64,000 nt of DNA from Glomus cerebriforme (lineage: Eukaryota; Glomeromycota; Glomeromycetes; Glomerales; Glomeraceae): the NCBI GenBank assembly GCA_003550305.1, contig QKYT01000110.1, forward strand, positions 74,395-138,394, given 5' to 3'. Shown piece by piece: positions 22,360 through 34,710 of the stretch (positions are counted from its first letter, which is position 1; each line of letters starts with the position of its first letter). Under the pieces are notes generated by a model, which did no database searches, was not told where the DNA came from, and saw only the letters and a list, made by a program, of their open reading frames with translations. A program made the translations under genes and the position numbers.

Positions 22360-25338
22360 TTGTTTTATTCTGTACTTAATATATATTAATGAGCTATTTT
22401 ATTTTATTTTTTTTTTTTATTAGAATAAGATTACATTAGAGTTGTTCTTATTTATTTATTTATTTATTTTATTAAATTAATTTTTTTTTTCTTATTTATT
22501 TGTTACTGTATCATTGTTATAATATTACACAAGACGGATAAAATCACTAATAGTCATATTTTTTGTATAATAAATTTAAAATTTGGTTATGTGGTTAGTG
22601 ATATTAGTGACGCTACCGAAATATTAGTTTTATATATATTGAACCACCTCTTCATATAAATTGATTGTAAATATAAAATAAGATTCTGATTTTTGCCTTA
22701 TTTACCAGTATACAGTAATATATATTTTATTATTATATGTGATTAAATTTGCTAAATCCACTACTATCATAATATGATATTTTACGCGACGTGCAAAACA
22801 AAAGAACATCCAATATATCACAAAAATATTAAAATTTTCAATAATTTTCTATACTAGCTGCTAGTTAATTTTTTATCATAATACATTGATTACAATTTTT
22901 GTGACGACTAGATTGCAAATCACCGGGTTCTGCAATATCATATCATAGTTTATATAGAGTTGTTTAGATAGTTGTTTAGATTTATCCATTAAAATTATCC
23001 GGCCGAAACGATTCATGAAAATTATATAAAACATGATTTTTAGTATTATTAAATTGTCATATTTTATTATGAAAAAAATGGAAAATATAAATTAGCTTAT
23101 TATAATTATTTATTAAAGAAAAAAATTCTTTTTTTTAACATTGTTAAATTGCTTTCCATTTCTTAATATTTTCTTTTCCTTTTTGTCAATAATCCATTTT
23201 ACTACCTTGTCAACTATTTTCTCCATGTTGATTTTACTTTATAGTGATTTGTTCTTTTCTTATGAACGTCTTTAGCCACTTCCACAACACAAATATATAT
23301 CTTTCCATTATATTTTTGTTAACCGTATTAATTTATACTGCTTGGTTTTTCGATATTGTCATTATAACTATTATAATTGTTATTAATTCTTTCTCATCCT
23401 TTATTTCTGCTTTGAATGATTTTGTTACTATTTTATTTTCTCTATCTATATCTTGTCCATGCAACCCATTTTTTTTTTACTTTTTTTAATTAAGGAAACA
23501 TATGTATATGTTACTCATATTTGTTATGTAAAAATTCTTCTTTTATTTCGTTAAATAACTCTTCTTTTTTATTGGCATAACTTGATATAGCGATATTTTT
23601 AAAAAAATTTCATATTGTCCCGACATATCTGTATTATCCAGACTGTACATGCCATCTAATTGTATTTTCTTTGCATTTTTATTTAGTCAGAATAGAAAAA
23701 TTATCGATAGATGCTATACTGATGCTATCAAAATATATTCGACCATTATATTGACATTTTTTTGATCAAATTTGTATCATGTAGAAAATGACCAAATACG
23801 TATACATGTATGTGAAAAAGTTCATCAGACACACAGTTGTTATATGCCACGTGAACTAAATAGCATAATTAGTGAATTTTTTGTGAAAATGTGAACGTAA
23901 TTAATACGTTACTGTTCAAAATAACTTTATATGTTATAATATCAGAAAAACAAATAAATATTGGACAATAATAAAATAAATAAAATAAAGTTTCCAAAAA
24001 AACAATTATTAAACAGTTTATATCGAAACAAGATGTTTTATTTAAAACATTTATCCAGGCCCATTTGATTTAGATATAGATTGAAACAAACACTAATTCA
24101 AAGATTACAATAAAATGATCAATGAGAAAGACAAATTCAAGAAATTATTTAAATGCAGTCTCCATCTGGCCAAAAGTACAAAATTAAAATCTGAAAAAAA
24201 ATTTTAAGAAAATTCAATTTTTTTTCAAAATCAGATAGATTTCAAAAAAAGAAAAGAAAAAAAAATCGGTATTTTGAAAATAGAAAATTTCAATTTGAGT
24301 TAAATTTTTTCGACTATCCGATTTTTTTTTTAAAAAATAAAAAAAGAAACAATTGAAAAATTGAATTTTCCAATTTTCATTTTTTATTTTAAAATTTGCA
24401 TTTTAGAATCTGCTTTAGATATTTTGATACAATGTACTAGAATACTTATTTATTTTGAATTATTTTGAATAAGATTCGAGTAATTTATTATTACGCTAGA
24501 TTTGCATTATTTGATTATTCAAAGTTTTAACATATAATCAAATAAATGCATTATGATAATTTAAAATGGAAATGATTATGAAAATATCTTCGACCCGTAT
24601 TTTTTTTCTTTTAAAAAGTTGTGATCGTCAATTCCGTTCGCGGCATTATTTTTAATTGGCGTCGTACACAGCAAAAAATCAAAGTAGTTCTGGAGTAAGT
24701 TTTCATTGTTTTCTAATTTTTTTTTTTTAAAAAAAAAAGGCTGAAATAACTTACGCAAATATTACCTTTTTGATTAATGCAGGTACAAATTCACCGCATT
24801 GGACTTTTCTCACAGGACGCGGACCTACTTCTGCATGCATGTTCACATATTTCAACTCTGTATCCCAGTTCATTTTCGTATAAAAGGACTACAAAAAATT
24901 TTGTTGCTACCTGTTTTGCTTTTATTTTGACGAAACTGATTCCTTTGGATATTTGGATAATAAAACACCTATTTTTGACAAAAAAGAAATAATTTTCTGT
25001 TGGGTAGTGAAGTGGTGGTGGAGATTAGGTATTTATATTCACTTTTATTCGGAAAGTTTATATCGTCAAAAAATATTTATGAATGTTTGTTATAATTTAA
25101 CTTCAAAAAAAACAGTGAAAGATATCAGAAAAAAAAACCTATAGAAGTATAGGTCACCATTTTGCTGTAAAACCCGAAACCTGCTTTTCCTAAAAAAGAA
25201 AAAGATCTAGAAGATCCCCAAAATGGTTTTTTTTTTCGCACAACATATTCCCGAAATAGATAATAGAAATAGATAATAGAAATAAATAATGCCCGAAATA
25301 GTACCCCACAGATTGATAATCTAAATTCATTATAACAG
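22360..25338. other. AT-rich intergenic region, about 3 kb
   Basis: No convincing gene. An 81-codon plus-strand frame at 23244-23489 is hydrophobic and T-rich and looks like chance. It must hold the missing 5' exon(s) of the kinase that begins at 25339, but I could not pick them out. Short AATAGAT repeats occur at about 25257-25285. Confidence 0.5.
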
Positions 25339-26581
25339 CTGCATCTCGAAGATCGTTGTTATCATGATCCACAAGGCTTCAAAACGCTTTATATAATTGG
25401 TTCCGGGGGATTTGCTTCGGTTTATGCTGCGCATTGGAATATTACTCAATCAAAATTTGCAATTAAAAAATTTGACAAAAAAAATATTCTTGTGGAAGAA
25501 AAAGAAATTGAAAATGAGGTTTGTATATATTTACTTTGATAATTTATCTAAATAGTAAATACCATAACAACGAATATTTTATTTTTTTTTCCAGATTCGT
25601 TTAATGAGAATGGTTTATTTTCATCCAAATATAATTAAATTTTGTGGATTTACGAAATTTGAAGGTAAGACGATAATTTAAATAATATAAAAATAAATAA
25701 ATAAATAAAATATGCAAACATTTAAAATAATATATATATATATATATTTTTAGGTGAAAAAAATTATTCGATTATTCTTGAATATGCAGAAGGTGGAACA
25801 TTAAGAAATTATTTAAAAGACAACTCTACAACTTTAAAATGGAAAAATCAATTGAAATTTGCTAAAGAAATCGCGAGTGCAATTTTGTGTTTACATGATA
25901 AGAAAATTATACATGGAGATCTTGTAAGTTTAAATCAATTATACTGGTTTTAAAACTTATTTTAGTTATAAATTAATACTTTTTTTCATTTAGCATCCCA
26001 ATAATATCTTAATACATAATCATGCAATTAAAATATCAGATTTTGGATGTTCACGTCTACAAGGATCAATTTGTCATAAAAAAGCATATGGCGTAATGTC
26101 TTATATGGATCCTAAAATTCTTAACGATCATTCATATAATTTAACCAAAGAATCTGATATATATAGTTTGGGTGTATTATTCTGGGAATTAACAAGTTTT
26201 AAACCACCTTTTGATTCTGAAACGAAAAATGATATGTTAAAACTGGTGGATATCATTAATGGTAAAAGAGAAATTCCTATTGAAAATACAAATGATAAAT
26301 ATGTTAACCTTTATCAAGGTAAATATAATATTTTATTACGATATAATATTTATTTTATAATGATTATATTTAATCTTGATACATTTTTTTAAATAGAATG
26401 TTGGAAATATGAACCAGAAGTCAGACCAAATATTATCGAAATAAATTCAATACTTAATTGTATTGACCCTGAAAATAATAATACACCAATTGTTTCATTT
26501 TCTTTAGAACTAGAATTAGCAAATAAGTTAAAAATAGGAAATGAAGGTTGTGAAAATTTGTCCACTCAAATTATTATTTAG
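25339..26581 (+). CDS. Protein kinase, TKL-like, Glomeromycotina-expanded type (5' exon missing)
   Basis: Ser/Thr or Tyr-like kinase domain. Five visible exons: 25339-25518, 25595-25664, 25754-25923, 25994-26318 and 26397-26581, all in phase, giving 309 residues. Motifs: glycine loop IGSGGFASVY, beta-3 Lys in FAIKKF, helix-C region ending MVYFHPNIIKFCGF, catalytic loop IIHGDLHPNNILI (the usual HRD is HGD), DFG in KISDFGCSRLQGS, APE-equivalent MSYMDPKI, then YSLGVLFWEL and ECWKYEPEVRPNI. The first visible exon opens directly after an acceptor (ATAACAG), so an upstream coding exon with the start codon should exist but was not found. No Sel1 repeats follow; the tail is about 40 residues. Substrate unknown. 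Motifs predict an active kinase. Confidence 0.88.
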
Positions 26582-28100
26582 TAACTTTTATCAAATTTAT
26601 TGTATGTGCACATGATCTTTGATACGTAGCTATATCTCACGTGCTTTTTTCTTTTTTTATTTATTTTTCTTATTTATTTTTTTTTTATACTATGTTAACT
26701 CCCAAAATTGAATGTCAAAATCGACACTGTAAATCATATAAAATAAAGTAACGTGTTAGAATAAAATCTATCTAAACTGTTAAAATCTAATCAAACTTAC
26801 CGCTATATTAAAATAATAAATCAAAATACATCGGAATAATTTTGTAAATAAAAACACTACAATGCTCGATTAATACGCACAGATCATTTTGATTTCTTCC
26901 TATATGCAATTCAAGTTTTATTAGATGTTTCATGAAAATTTTGGACATATTGCTTTTCTTTATATATCAGCACATTGATTTTCGAGAAAATCGTAATCTG
27001 TCAAGTTGGTGCAGTGTCAATTTTGTGGTTTTGTAGTATTATTTAGATCTGAATTTCGACCAGTATAACGAAAAGATGCGCAATACAAAAATCGTAACAA
27101 AAACTTACCAATGCCTTAAGGGTTACTGTCAAGGAGAATTCGCAACAAATTTCTCGAATATTAGGAAATGTAAAGGTGAGGGCATAGATGGGCGTTTGAT
27201 TTTTCGTTTATGAAACCCGGATCCATTGTTAATTTTTGCTTCGAACTGAAATGGAGTATCGAAGCTACGTTTTCTTTACGAGGCTGATACAATTGAAATT
27301 CTGGTTATGGTTCTATTCGATCAAAATAATTCAATTTTACGGATTTCTATACGAGATTGTGAGAGTGTGTAATTGGAATTTTATAGATTATAAAAGAGGA
27401 TATCTTGGTATTTTTCATCGAAAATCTGATAGATATTAGAAATAACTTTACTGATAGAAACAAATTAGATATATAAAGATGTAAAAGAGCGAAGAAATAT
27501 AATGACCTAGGGACTTGCCTAGGATCCGCGTATGTCGTAGGGGTTTCATTTATTTCTTAATCTAATTGCTTTCAAAATAATGAAGTTTCAGACTGCACAA
27601 AATAAAAGGCAACGTAATAGAACTTTATTTTTTATTTTAGCCAATACAATCTTCATTAATATACAGTATGTAAAAATATATGGGTCCTATTAAATTCTTT
27701 TTTTTTTGGTAATATAGTAACATATCAGGAAGTTTAATCCTTTCATTCGATCATCTGGAATTTCTGAAATATCAAATCATTATTTTGCTTTTAGGATTCC
27801 AATTAGATTTAGTAATTAACTTAAATAAACATATATAAGTAAATTCTGAAAAATGTATTTATTAAGTTTTTCATAATAAAAAAAAAAGCATCGAACTCAA
27901 TGATAAAATTATTTGATTTATAAATAATAGTAATACATTTTCTTGACCCTTTCGCGTAATGCAATACATAAATATGCTTCGACTTCTACATCGACTTCCA
28001 AGAGTTATATAATTAATTCTACATACTACAGCACTTACATCAAGAACTCCAGATTGATACTGGGTCCTTTAGCAAATAAAAGAAAAGAAAATGGTTAACT
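26582..28100. other. Intergenic region, no gene seen
   Basis: AT-rich. A 67-codon frame at 27236-27439 has no recognisable content. A small inverted repeat (CCTAGG...CCTAGG) lies at about 27506-27523. Confidence 0.5.
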
Positions 28101-28400
28101 GGGGTTAATGAATAATAACATATAAAATAAATTCTCATACTGGAGGAAGAGAATGCTCATGTGGACTATCTCTAAACAAAAAAACATAGTTTGTAGTTCC
28201 ATTTTCGTTACATGTTCTAAAAGAGAAGATCTAAGTAAAATAACATATCCACATTTTACTTCAATCACAATGCCAATTTCGCTTAAGACTAAATCCCCTC
28301 CTTCAAATTTCCAAAAACTACTAAGAATAAACAATCATATAGCACCATATCTTATTTTTGAATTCTTGTCTTCATCTCTTGTAAACCAAAATTTATAGCA
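28090..28400 (-). pseudogene. Fragment resembling a fungal 2OG-Fe(II) oxygenase-like domain
   Basis: The minus strand reads WKFEGGDLVLSEIGIVIEVK, then CGYVILLRSSLLEHVTK, resembling the 'FxGGxLxLPxLGxxxxxxPGDxxxFRSxxLxHxV' core of oxygenase-like domains in fungi, with the last His a candidate metal ligand. After a frameshift it continues NGTTNYVFLFRDSPHEHSLP and stops. There is no upstream HxD segment, so it is a remnant. The assignment is by eye and tentative. Confidence 0.35.
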
Positions 28401-28649
28401 AAACTCGTAATAATGATAATTCCGTTTTAATATTTGGTATACCAACTTGCAGTGTAAGTTTTCCTGAAATTACTATTGATTATTCCTGCCACGTTCATCC
28501 AGAACGCAACTTTACTACACTCCGCAATCTCCCAATATTCTACATTTCTTTTTTTTTCTTTCTTCAATTAATAACTTGGTCTCAGGGTTATGAATGAAGA
28601 ATATAATTCAGGAAAACTACACTGAATTAATTTTGCAACTAAAAATTCT

Positions 28650-29395
28650 AATTTTATAAATTTATTTTCTGTTTTAATAATTCATTAAAATGTGTTTCTT
28701 TAATATCAACTATCTTATTAAATGGTTTATTAATTATAGAATTATTATATAAATCTTTAGCTTTAGATTTAATATCTTCCAATTTGTATGATTCATTTTT
28801 TTTAAGTAATTTTGTCAAAATTAGCTATATGACAATATTTTTCGTCAGGAATAATATGGATGTCCTTGCATTGTACTACATCCTCCATAAATTGTGCAGT
28901 ATGAAATTTATTTTTTTTCTTTGCAAGTGATATGGAAAATTTGAGGACATATAACTCATTATCTAACAACTTGGTAAATAAAATTATTTTCATTATAAAT
29001 CGTAACTGTTTTCTTTTGTTCTAGTCAAATATTTAATATTGGCATCAACATTTAGTGGAATTTTTTAAATAACCTAAATCACACATTTTGATCTTTTGCT
29101 CTATTTTCTACTATCTTTAGAAGTAGAAACAAGAGCATAATTAGTGGCAGAAGTAGAAACAAAGGCAGAAGAAATAGAGCTAAACTCATAAAGTTTAACT
29201 TTTTTGTTTGTTAGACGTTTTTCGGTTGATTCTTCTATTAGAATATTAAAGGAAGGAGAAGGAACAGGAGAAGTATCAAAAGTATTCATAAGTTTATCTA
29301 GATTTCCATCTATAATTTTCATCTCTCCATTATTAAATAAAGGATTTGATAAAGATATAATCGATTTGAAAATACTTTTGCTCTCGTAAGAAAAA
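28650..29395 (-). pseudogene. Hypothetical protein, fragmented
   Basis: Minus-strand frames in series look like real protein: at 29101-29390 a Ser-rich region (SIISLSNPLFNNGEMKIIDG; VPSPSFNILIEESTEKRL), then at 28802-28993 (FTKLLDNELYVLKFSISLAK), and after a shift in the A-run near 28795 the segment KLEDIKSKAKDLYNNSIINK ending at about 28655. At least two frame breaks separate them, which could be undetected introns or decay. I do not recognise the family. Confidence 0.35.
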
Positions 29396-29932
29396 AATTT
29401 GATTAATTAAATATTTTTATTTCCAAATAAAATTGTAGTCGTTATTGATAATTTATTTTAAAGATAATTTAAAATAAGAGTGACGAATTTTTTTTATAAA
29501 AAAAAAAAAAATGATAATTGTACACAAAATGGCTTGCATGGCTTATCGGCAAAGTAATCACGTGGTGATGTGATTTATAGTTTTATACAAGAAAAAGTTT
29601 AGATGGTAACAAATTAGAAAATCAATCTTAAAAAAATAGTGAAAAATTAACAAAAGATTATTTTTTGATAACATTAAACAATGAATCGACTGAAATTGAT
29701 GATTTTTTATCAAATAAAGTAAATAAAGAATATAAAAAAAAATGTCTATTGTAATAAAAATAACGAAAAAAATCAAATATATTTATTTTTAGATATCACC
29801 TATTGCCATATTTGTATTAGTTTATTATAAATAAAAATAAATTAAGAAAAATTCACGAGGATTTTTCTTATTTAAAATTCTAATCATTAAATTCTACCGT
29901 GGGAAAAATGCTGACTAGTTTATCTTAAAAGT

Positions 29933-30190
29933 CTAATAATTATAAAATCCAAATAATAGATTAAGAACAAAGCTATTATCATTAAAATTGATTCTAATAG
30001 CATTTTGATCCCGTCCATCAATTTCATTTCGATTATTGGGTGATCCAGGAACATCATTGAAACCAGCATTGTTCCACTGAATTACGATAGCTGGCATATT
30101 GATATGTCTTTTTGTGACTCGAAGAACAAGAGAAGCAACAACAAGATCTTGAAGCATTGCAGGAAGATTTAAGGGAGCTATCTAACCGTA
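29933..30190 (-). pseudogene. Short protein-like fragment of unknown family
   Basis: A minus-strand frame with non-AT-biased composition: LQDLVVASLVLRVTKRHINM, PAIVIQWNNAGFNDVPGSPN and NRNEIDGRDQNAIRI. It has no start context and stops abruptly at 29933. Probably a remnant or one exon of something larger. Confidence 0.3.
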
Positions 30191-30332
30191 TGAAAATACA
30201 TCAAATAACTTTATGTGCAGGATAACCTCCTGTTGTGCATATCCACGTTGTCTATAGGTTCATCCACAAAGTTATTCAGGCCATATGATGCTAGGTTAGT
30301 TTCCATTATTGACATTATCCCATCGGTATTAT

Positions 30333-30424
30333 GTATACACCGATGGATTTTTTTGTCATTTATTCCACTAGTTTATAAGAAGCTTGAGAAAAATATATTA
30401 AATATAAAATCCATCGGTGTATAC
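30333..30424. repeat. Inverted repeat, 18-base perfect arms
   Basis: GTATACACCGATGGATTT at 30333-30350 is perfectly complementary to the sequence at 30407-30424, with about 56 bases between. Similarity extends imperfectly about 8 bases further out. The left arm also contains a small nested hairpin (CATCGGT...ACCGATG). Confidence 0.8.
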
Positions 30425-30445
30425 GTCATACGCAATGAGATAAAC

Positions 30446-30561
30446 CTGTTATTCCAATAGAAATCTTATGAATAACTTTATTCACTGATGCTCCCTCCCT
30501 TCGGGGGGGCCAAGGCATCAGTGAATAACCTAGTTATTCTCAGAAATCTATGAAATAACAA
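30446..30561. repeat. Long imperfect hairpin, MITE-like, with GC-rich loop
   Basis: Arms of about 46-48 bases (30446-30491 and 30514-30561) pair with few mismatches, including the perfect core TTCACTGATGC / GCATCAGTGAA. The loop (CTCCCTCCCTTCGGGGGGGCC) itself pairs C-run to G-run. It could be a palindromic mobile element or a structured transcript. Confidence 0.75.
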
Positions 30562-32012
30562 GTATTTATTGACCAGATTAATCCATTTGTAGTACACTCC
30601 GATAACCTGCTTATTATATTGGTCCTAGTGTTGACAGGTTATAGCTCATAAAGTTAGTCCACTGTGATCCATATGCACTTTATTTAATCCATGAGATTAG
30701 ATCTCGTTGATTAGTCCCATTATGTCCCAGAAGCATACTTGTCACTCCCTAGCACTACAAACCTCTTTGCGGATGCTTCCCCCTTTTCATAAGTAAACTA
30801 CATTTTTTGTTTTTCCTGATATTTTATTTTGGTGAGTCATCAAATAATTACAGTACAATATAGCCTCCTGCAGTCCTGCTTTTATCTGAAATGCATTTCT
30901 CTACTTTGATCATTGTTATGCATTTTCGTATATACATCTTTATGCAATCAAGTGAGACAAAAAAAAATGCCAAGAAATTTCAGTCAGCGCTAAAAATTTC
31001 ATAAAGCATTTGGTGGGTCACTACTTCATTCCACATTAGCCATTCTGTTTATCCGAAATGCCTTACCGTGTTTATGTATTTGCATCTAAGTTTTCCTACT
31101 TCACAATTCTTTCCAACTGTCTTTGGCCATTTTTTTTTATTAGAATAACGATTATCTCCTAAATTCCGTTATATTTAGATCAGAAAGAGTAGTTACATCA
31201 CAATGCAAAATCTTGTCATGTTTCTATCTAATATTTTTTTTGGTTATTGATTGAAATTATATCGGCTAAGTTGTAAAAAAATATACATATGGCTTTATTG
31301 ATTGCAGAAAATAAAATACATTATTTGACTTGTAGTGAGTGATACATAGATTTGCTACACGGTGTTTCTATATTAATGTCTGCAGACCATAAGTTTTTCA
31401 TTCATCTATACAAATCATTGATAATCTGGATAAAATAAAATAAATAGTCGTCAGTTATACTTATATGTGACATCGTGTCAGAAATTAATTAACAATTAAC
31501 CTTAATGAAGCCCAGCTTTTATGATGCTAATAAATTCCTCAGAAATTCTGTACAAAAAAAAGTAATTAATTTGCAATTCCAGAAGTTCATTACAAATGCT
31601 CAACCACAACGGGAAATAGAATACCTATTTACGCGTTTTTCATATTGCGGTGAGTAAGCACTTCTTTTGCGGTTTTAATTACATATTTTTAGTATTATGC
31701 TGAGAAATAATATATGTGAAATTTTCTTTCGCACAGAAACGTAATTTTATAAAGAATTGGAATCTGACATAACTGATGACATATAAAAAGGAAAGATCTA
31801 CAGTACACGCGTTAAATCATTAAAATCCGAAAAAATGATTTATATTTCGCAAGAAAGCTTATCAATAAACCAAATTTTATTTCGTAAAAAAGTGTTAGCC
31901 TGAAGGAATAGCTGGTAAAATTAAGCTAAAATAAATGGTTCCAGATTCAAAGACTCACCATTTTTATATTACTAGGCTTAACCAAACTTTAATGCTATGA
32001 TACAAAATCTCA
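30562..32012. other. Intergenic region, no gene seen
   Basis: Composition is less AT-rich than elsewhere in 30.5-31.1 kb, but all six frames are broken. No repeat or RNA gene recognised. Confidence 0.45.
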
Positions 32013-32439
32013 ATGTCTACTGGAAATGTATCTCTAGAATTATCAGTGATACCAAATATTCCGACTATAAATGTCGTTGTTCAAGTAAATAATATACTAC
32101 AAAATCAACGGTGACTAGAACTCTCACTGCAATTGCGGAGAACTCAACGAACAATGCAACGAATTCAGCAAGCCGATCATAGACGGATAAAGACGCTCAA
32201 TCCAAGCACTGTATGTATTTTAAATTATATGGTTTTACCAAAATAATTATTATAATAAATGAATGTATACTTTTATTATTTAGCGATGTTCGTTCATTCT
32301 GCAGGACATAAACTCTCAAATTTGCAACACACGTGAGAGGATCGAAGTTTTGCCGAATCTACGAAATGTACTTCCTGACAATTTCCTTGCAAATGTCTCA
32401 CAACTTCACCGAGTCGAATGGTCTATATATAATAGCTAA
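32013..32439 (+). pseudogene. Two-exon hypothetical gene with one internal TGA
   Basis: Exon 1 32013-32210 starts MSTGNVSLELSVIPNIPTIN and continues to RIQQADHRRIKTLNPST. A canonical intron (GTATGT...TTTAG) follows, then exon 2 32284-32439 reads RCSFILQDINSQICNTRERI, EVLPNLRNVLPDNFLANVSQ to a TAA. The junction is in phase 0. The only defect is an in-frame TGA at 32112-32114, codon 34, which may be a recent mutation or sequence error. Rich in Asn, Gln and Arg with no known motif. Family unknown. Confidence 0.5.
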
Positions 32440-33230
32440 TACAATCTTACTTTAATGCAGAAAACTTTATGTATTTTATACTTGCATATTTAATAGCTAA
32501 AAATTTCGTCACTTCGGAATAATGCTGTGCACCCCCACGCAAAATAAAAAATTATTCTGATTAAATGTATACCTTTTGCTTCAAATTTGATGATTTTAAT
32601 GGTTTGCAAATTAATTTTTAAATGTACGGACAAAATATAAATAATTTTTTAGCCTTTTATGGCTTACAGGCCGGAGGTTTAGTACGAGATCGGTGGAGAC
32701 GTTTGGCAGTACATTGGTATAAAGTTGTTATAATGATCACCAGGATCTGAAGTACGTTTCTTTTTATGTAGTTAAAAGTAATCATGATTTATTTAAAAAA
32801 GGCGAGATTTGGTTATTATTTGATGGGTTTACTGTAATGTAACATTACACGTTAAAAATATAGTACATTTCAAAACTATTTTATTTACAATACATGCTAT
32901 TTGTAATACAAGTCATGTGATAAATGTGAAGATTGTTAAGATAAAACGTATGTACCACGCGAATATACAAAGTTATAAAATAAATTAAGGGTCCATTTCT
33001 TTATTACGTAACGAATTTTTTTATTCTAATACTCTACTCTATCCAATTTGTCCGTTTTTACCCGCTTCAATGATTCCTACGATTCGATCTAGCGATCAAA
33101 CACCCACCGATTTGATTTGCCCAAAAAAATCTTTGATAGGCTTTCCAAATCCTCATGGGTTAATATAGAGTTTTTTAGTTCACAACTATCGTCAAATTCT
33201 ATATTAATAAATTATTCGGAAGGACAACAT
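32440..33230. other. Intergenic region, no gene seen
   Basis: No protein-like frame on either strand and no repeat recognised. Confidence 0.4.
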
Positions 33231-33930
33231 ACACAAAGTAAGTATATATTGGGAAATTTACCTGTCGATACAATCCCGTACATCACGTTCACGTGCCAAC
33301 CTGCCGTGTCATAGGTTCGTTTTTTTTGGGATTACGCTGAATGGATGTTTTCTTTTTTTCGCCTCGATAACCGTGATGATGGTGTTTCCCATATTTCGAT
33401 CCAGTCAACAAGTCCTTTGCCGTGGCTTCCGAAAATTTCATATTGGGAATAAACTAAGCAATTCCATAAATAACGCGGGAAATAAATTTGCAACGTGTGA
33501 CTTCGTTGGTCGCTAGTGATGTGTTGAAATGCCTTGTGTAATCTCAATAATTCACCTATTTCGGATCTCTTCTAGTGTATCTTCGACTTCTCCATCAAAA
33601 AGTGGTAGTTCATTATATCAAGCCAAAGAGTGCCTCATCTTATCATTTATCAAACATCCACGAGGAAAATGGTTGTTGTGCTGTAGAATCAACAAGGAAA
33701 ACCTGTTAGTATCTGACAAAAAATCACCACCAATATCAAACATTGCTTACATGTGTCCACGATAATTGAAGTACACTTTGGATCCCTGAGTCCAGATTAT
33801 ATTATACATGCCATCTACCATAGTTCTACCATCCATTATACTCTCACAATTTGCTCATCCTCGGTTCCATCTGGAAAAGTGAAACAAATTCGAAGCCTCA
33901 TCTTCGAAGTTGACATGATTATTTACACAG
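33230..33930 (-). pseudogene. Decayed PD-(D/E)XK nuclease-like gene
   Basis: Minus-strand pieces in shifting frames: MSTSKMRLRICFTFPDGTED near 33890, then RFSLLILQHNNHFPRG, LRLHKAFQHITSD, EIFGSHGKGLVDW (candidate Asp), then NTIITVIEAKKRKH (the E-x-K of a PD-(D/E)XK core), and YDTAGWHVNVMYGIVSTGKF. The D...ExK order followed by a 'YGIVSTG' strand is typical of nuclease-like modules in Glomeromycotina proteins. Stops and frameshifts between the pieces mark it as dead, although undetected introns could explain some breaks. Confidence 0.4.
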
Positions 33931-34710
33931 CCAACAAGAATTTTTCTGACTTACATCCATACGTTGTGGTAGTGAACCTCCTTCGTTTCAACGGGACGTT
34001 GTATGATTATATGAATGTATTCGTCGGTCGAAAGTGATCTAAACTGTCTACCCTAACACATTATTCCAACATTAATTCCATTATCCGGTTCCGTCCCAAA
34101 CATGGTCAGAATAAAAGTTTTTATACGTGTGCCCGTGTCAAATGAGTTAACAACATAAACCTCAGTAAAAACTCATTTAAAATTTTTCCACTCCGTGATG
34201 CTAATATGGTTCTCAAATTCTGAACAAAAAAAAAAGATAAGTTTGCAAGTTCAGAATGCAAACCAAAAAAAAAATTACTCATACCTTATTTGTCTCGTCT
34301 CATCCGGAACATTCGTCTCAAATAATTTTTTTCAACCGGTTTCTTTTAAGCAAGTGATTCGTTATAGCTTTTCACACGAGGAATGTACTTTCCGCAATTG
34401 ATTTTACTGCAAATTGGAAACTTTCTTCTGTCATACACTTATACAAGATAATCTCACGTCGCACAGATCTATCGTCTTATTACGATAGCTGCTGATCAAA
34501 CACATGATAAAAGAAAAGGCGTAAATAAATGCGCAGTAACATTAGTATAGACGTCACACATATCACGGGAATTTATTCTCGCATATTAAAATTATTACAT
34601 ATATTATTATCATTACATATGGATAGCGTTAAATTCTTTTTATTGTACTCGCTTCAGATATGCAGTTACAATTTTTTTACATTATATTATTTCTCTATTT
34701 ATACAAATTA

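Noticed and set aside
23244..23489. Hydrophobic 81-codon ORF that could be a membrane protein
   Set aside because: T-rich intergenic DNA gives Phe/Ile/Leu by composition; no other support.
30446..30561. Hairpin considered as a CRISPR-like or terminator structure
   Set aside because: Eukaryotic context, no direct repeats with spacers, and arm length fits a palindromic mobile element better.
33529..34037. Two plus-strand ORFs of 78 and 94 codons
   Set aside because: The minus strand in the same interval shows nuclease-like motifs, so these appear to be antisense shadows.
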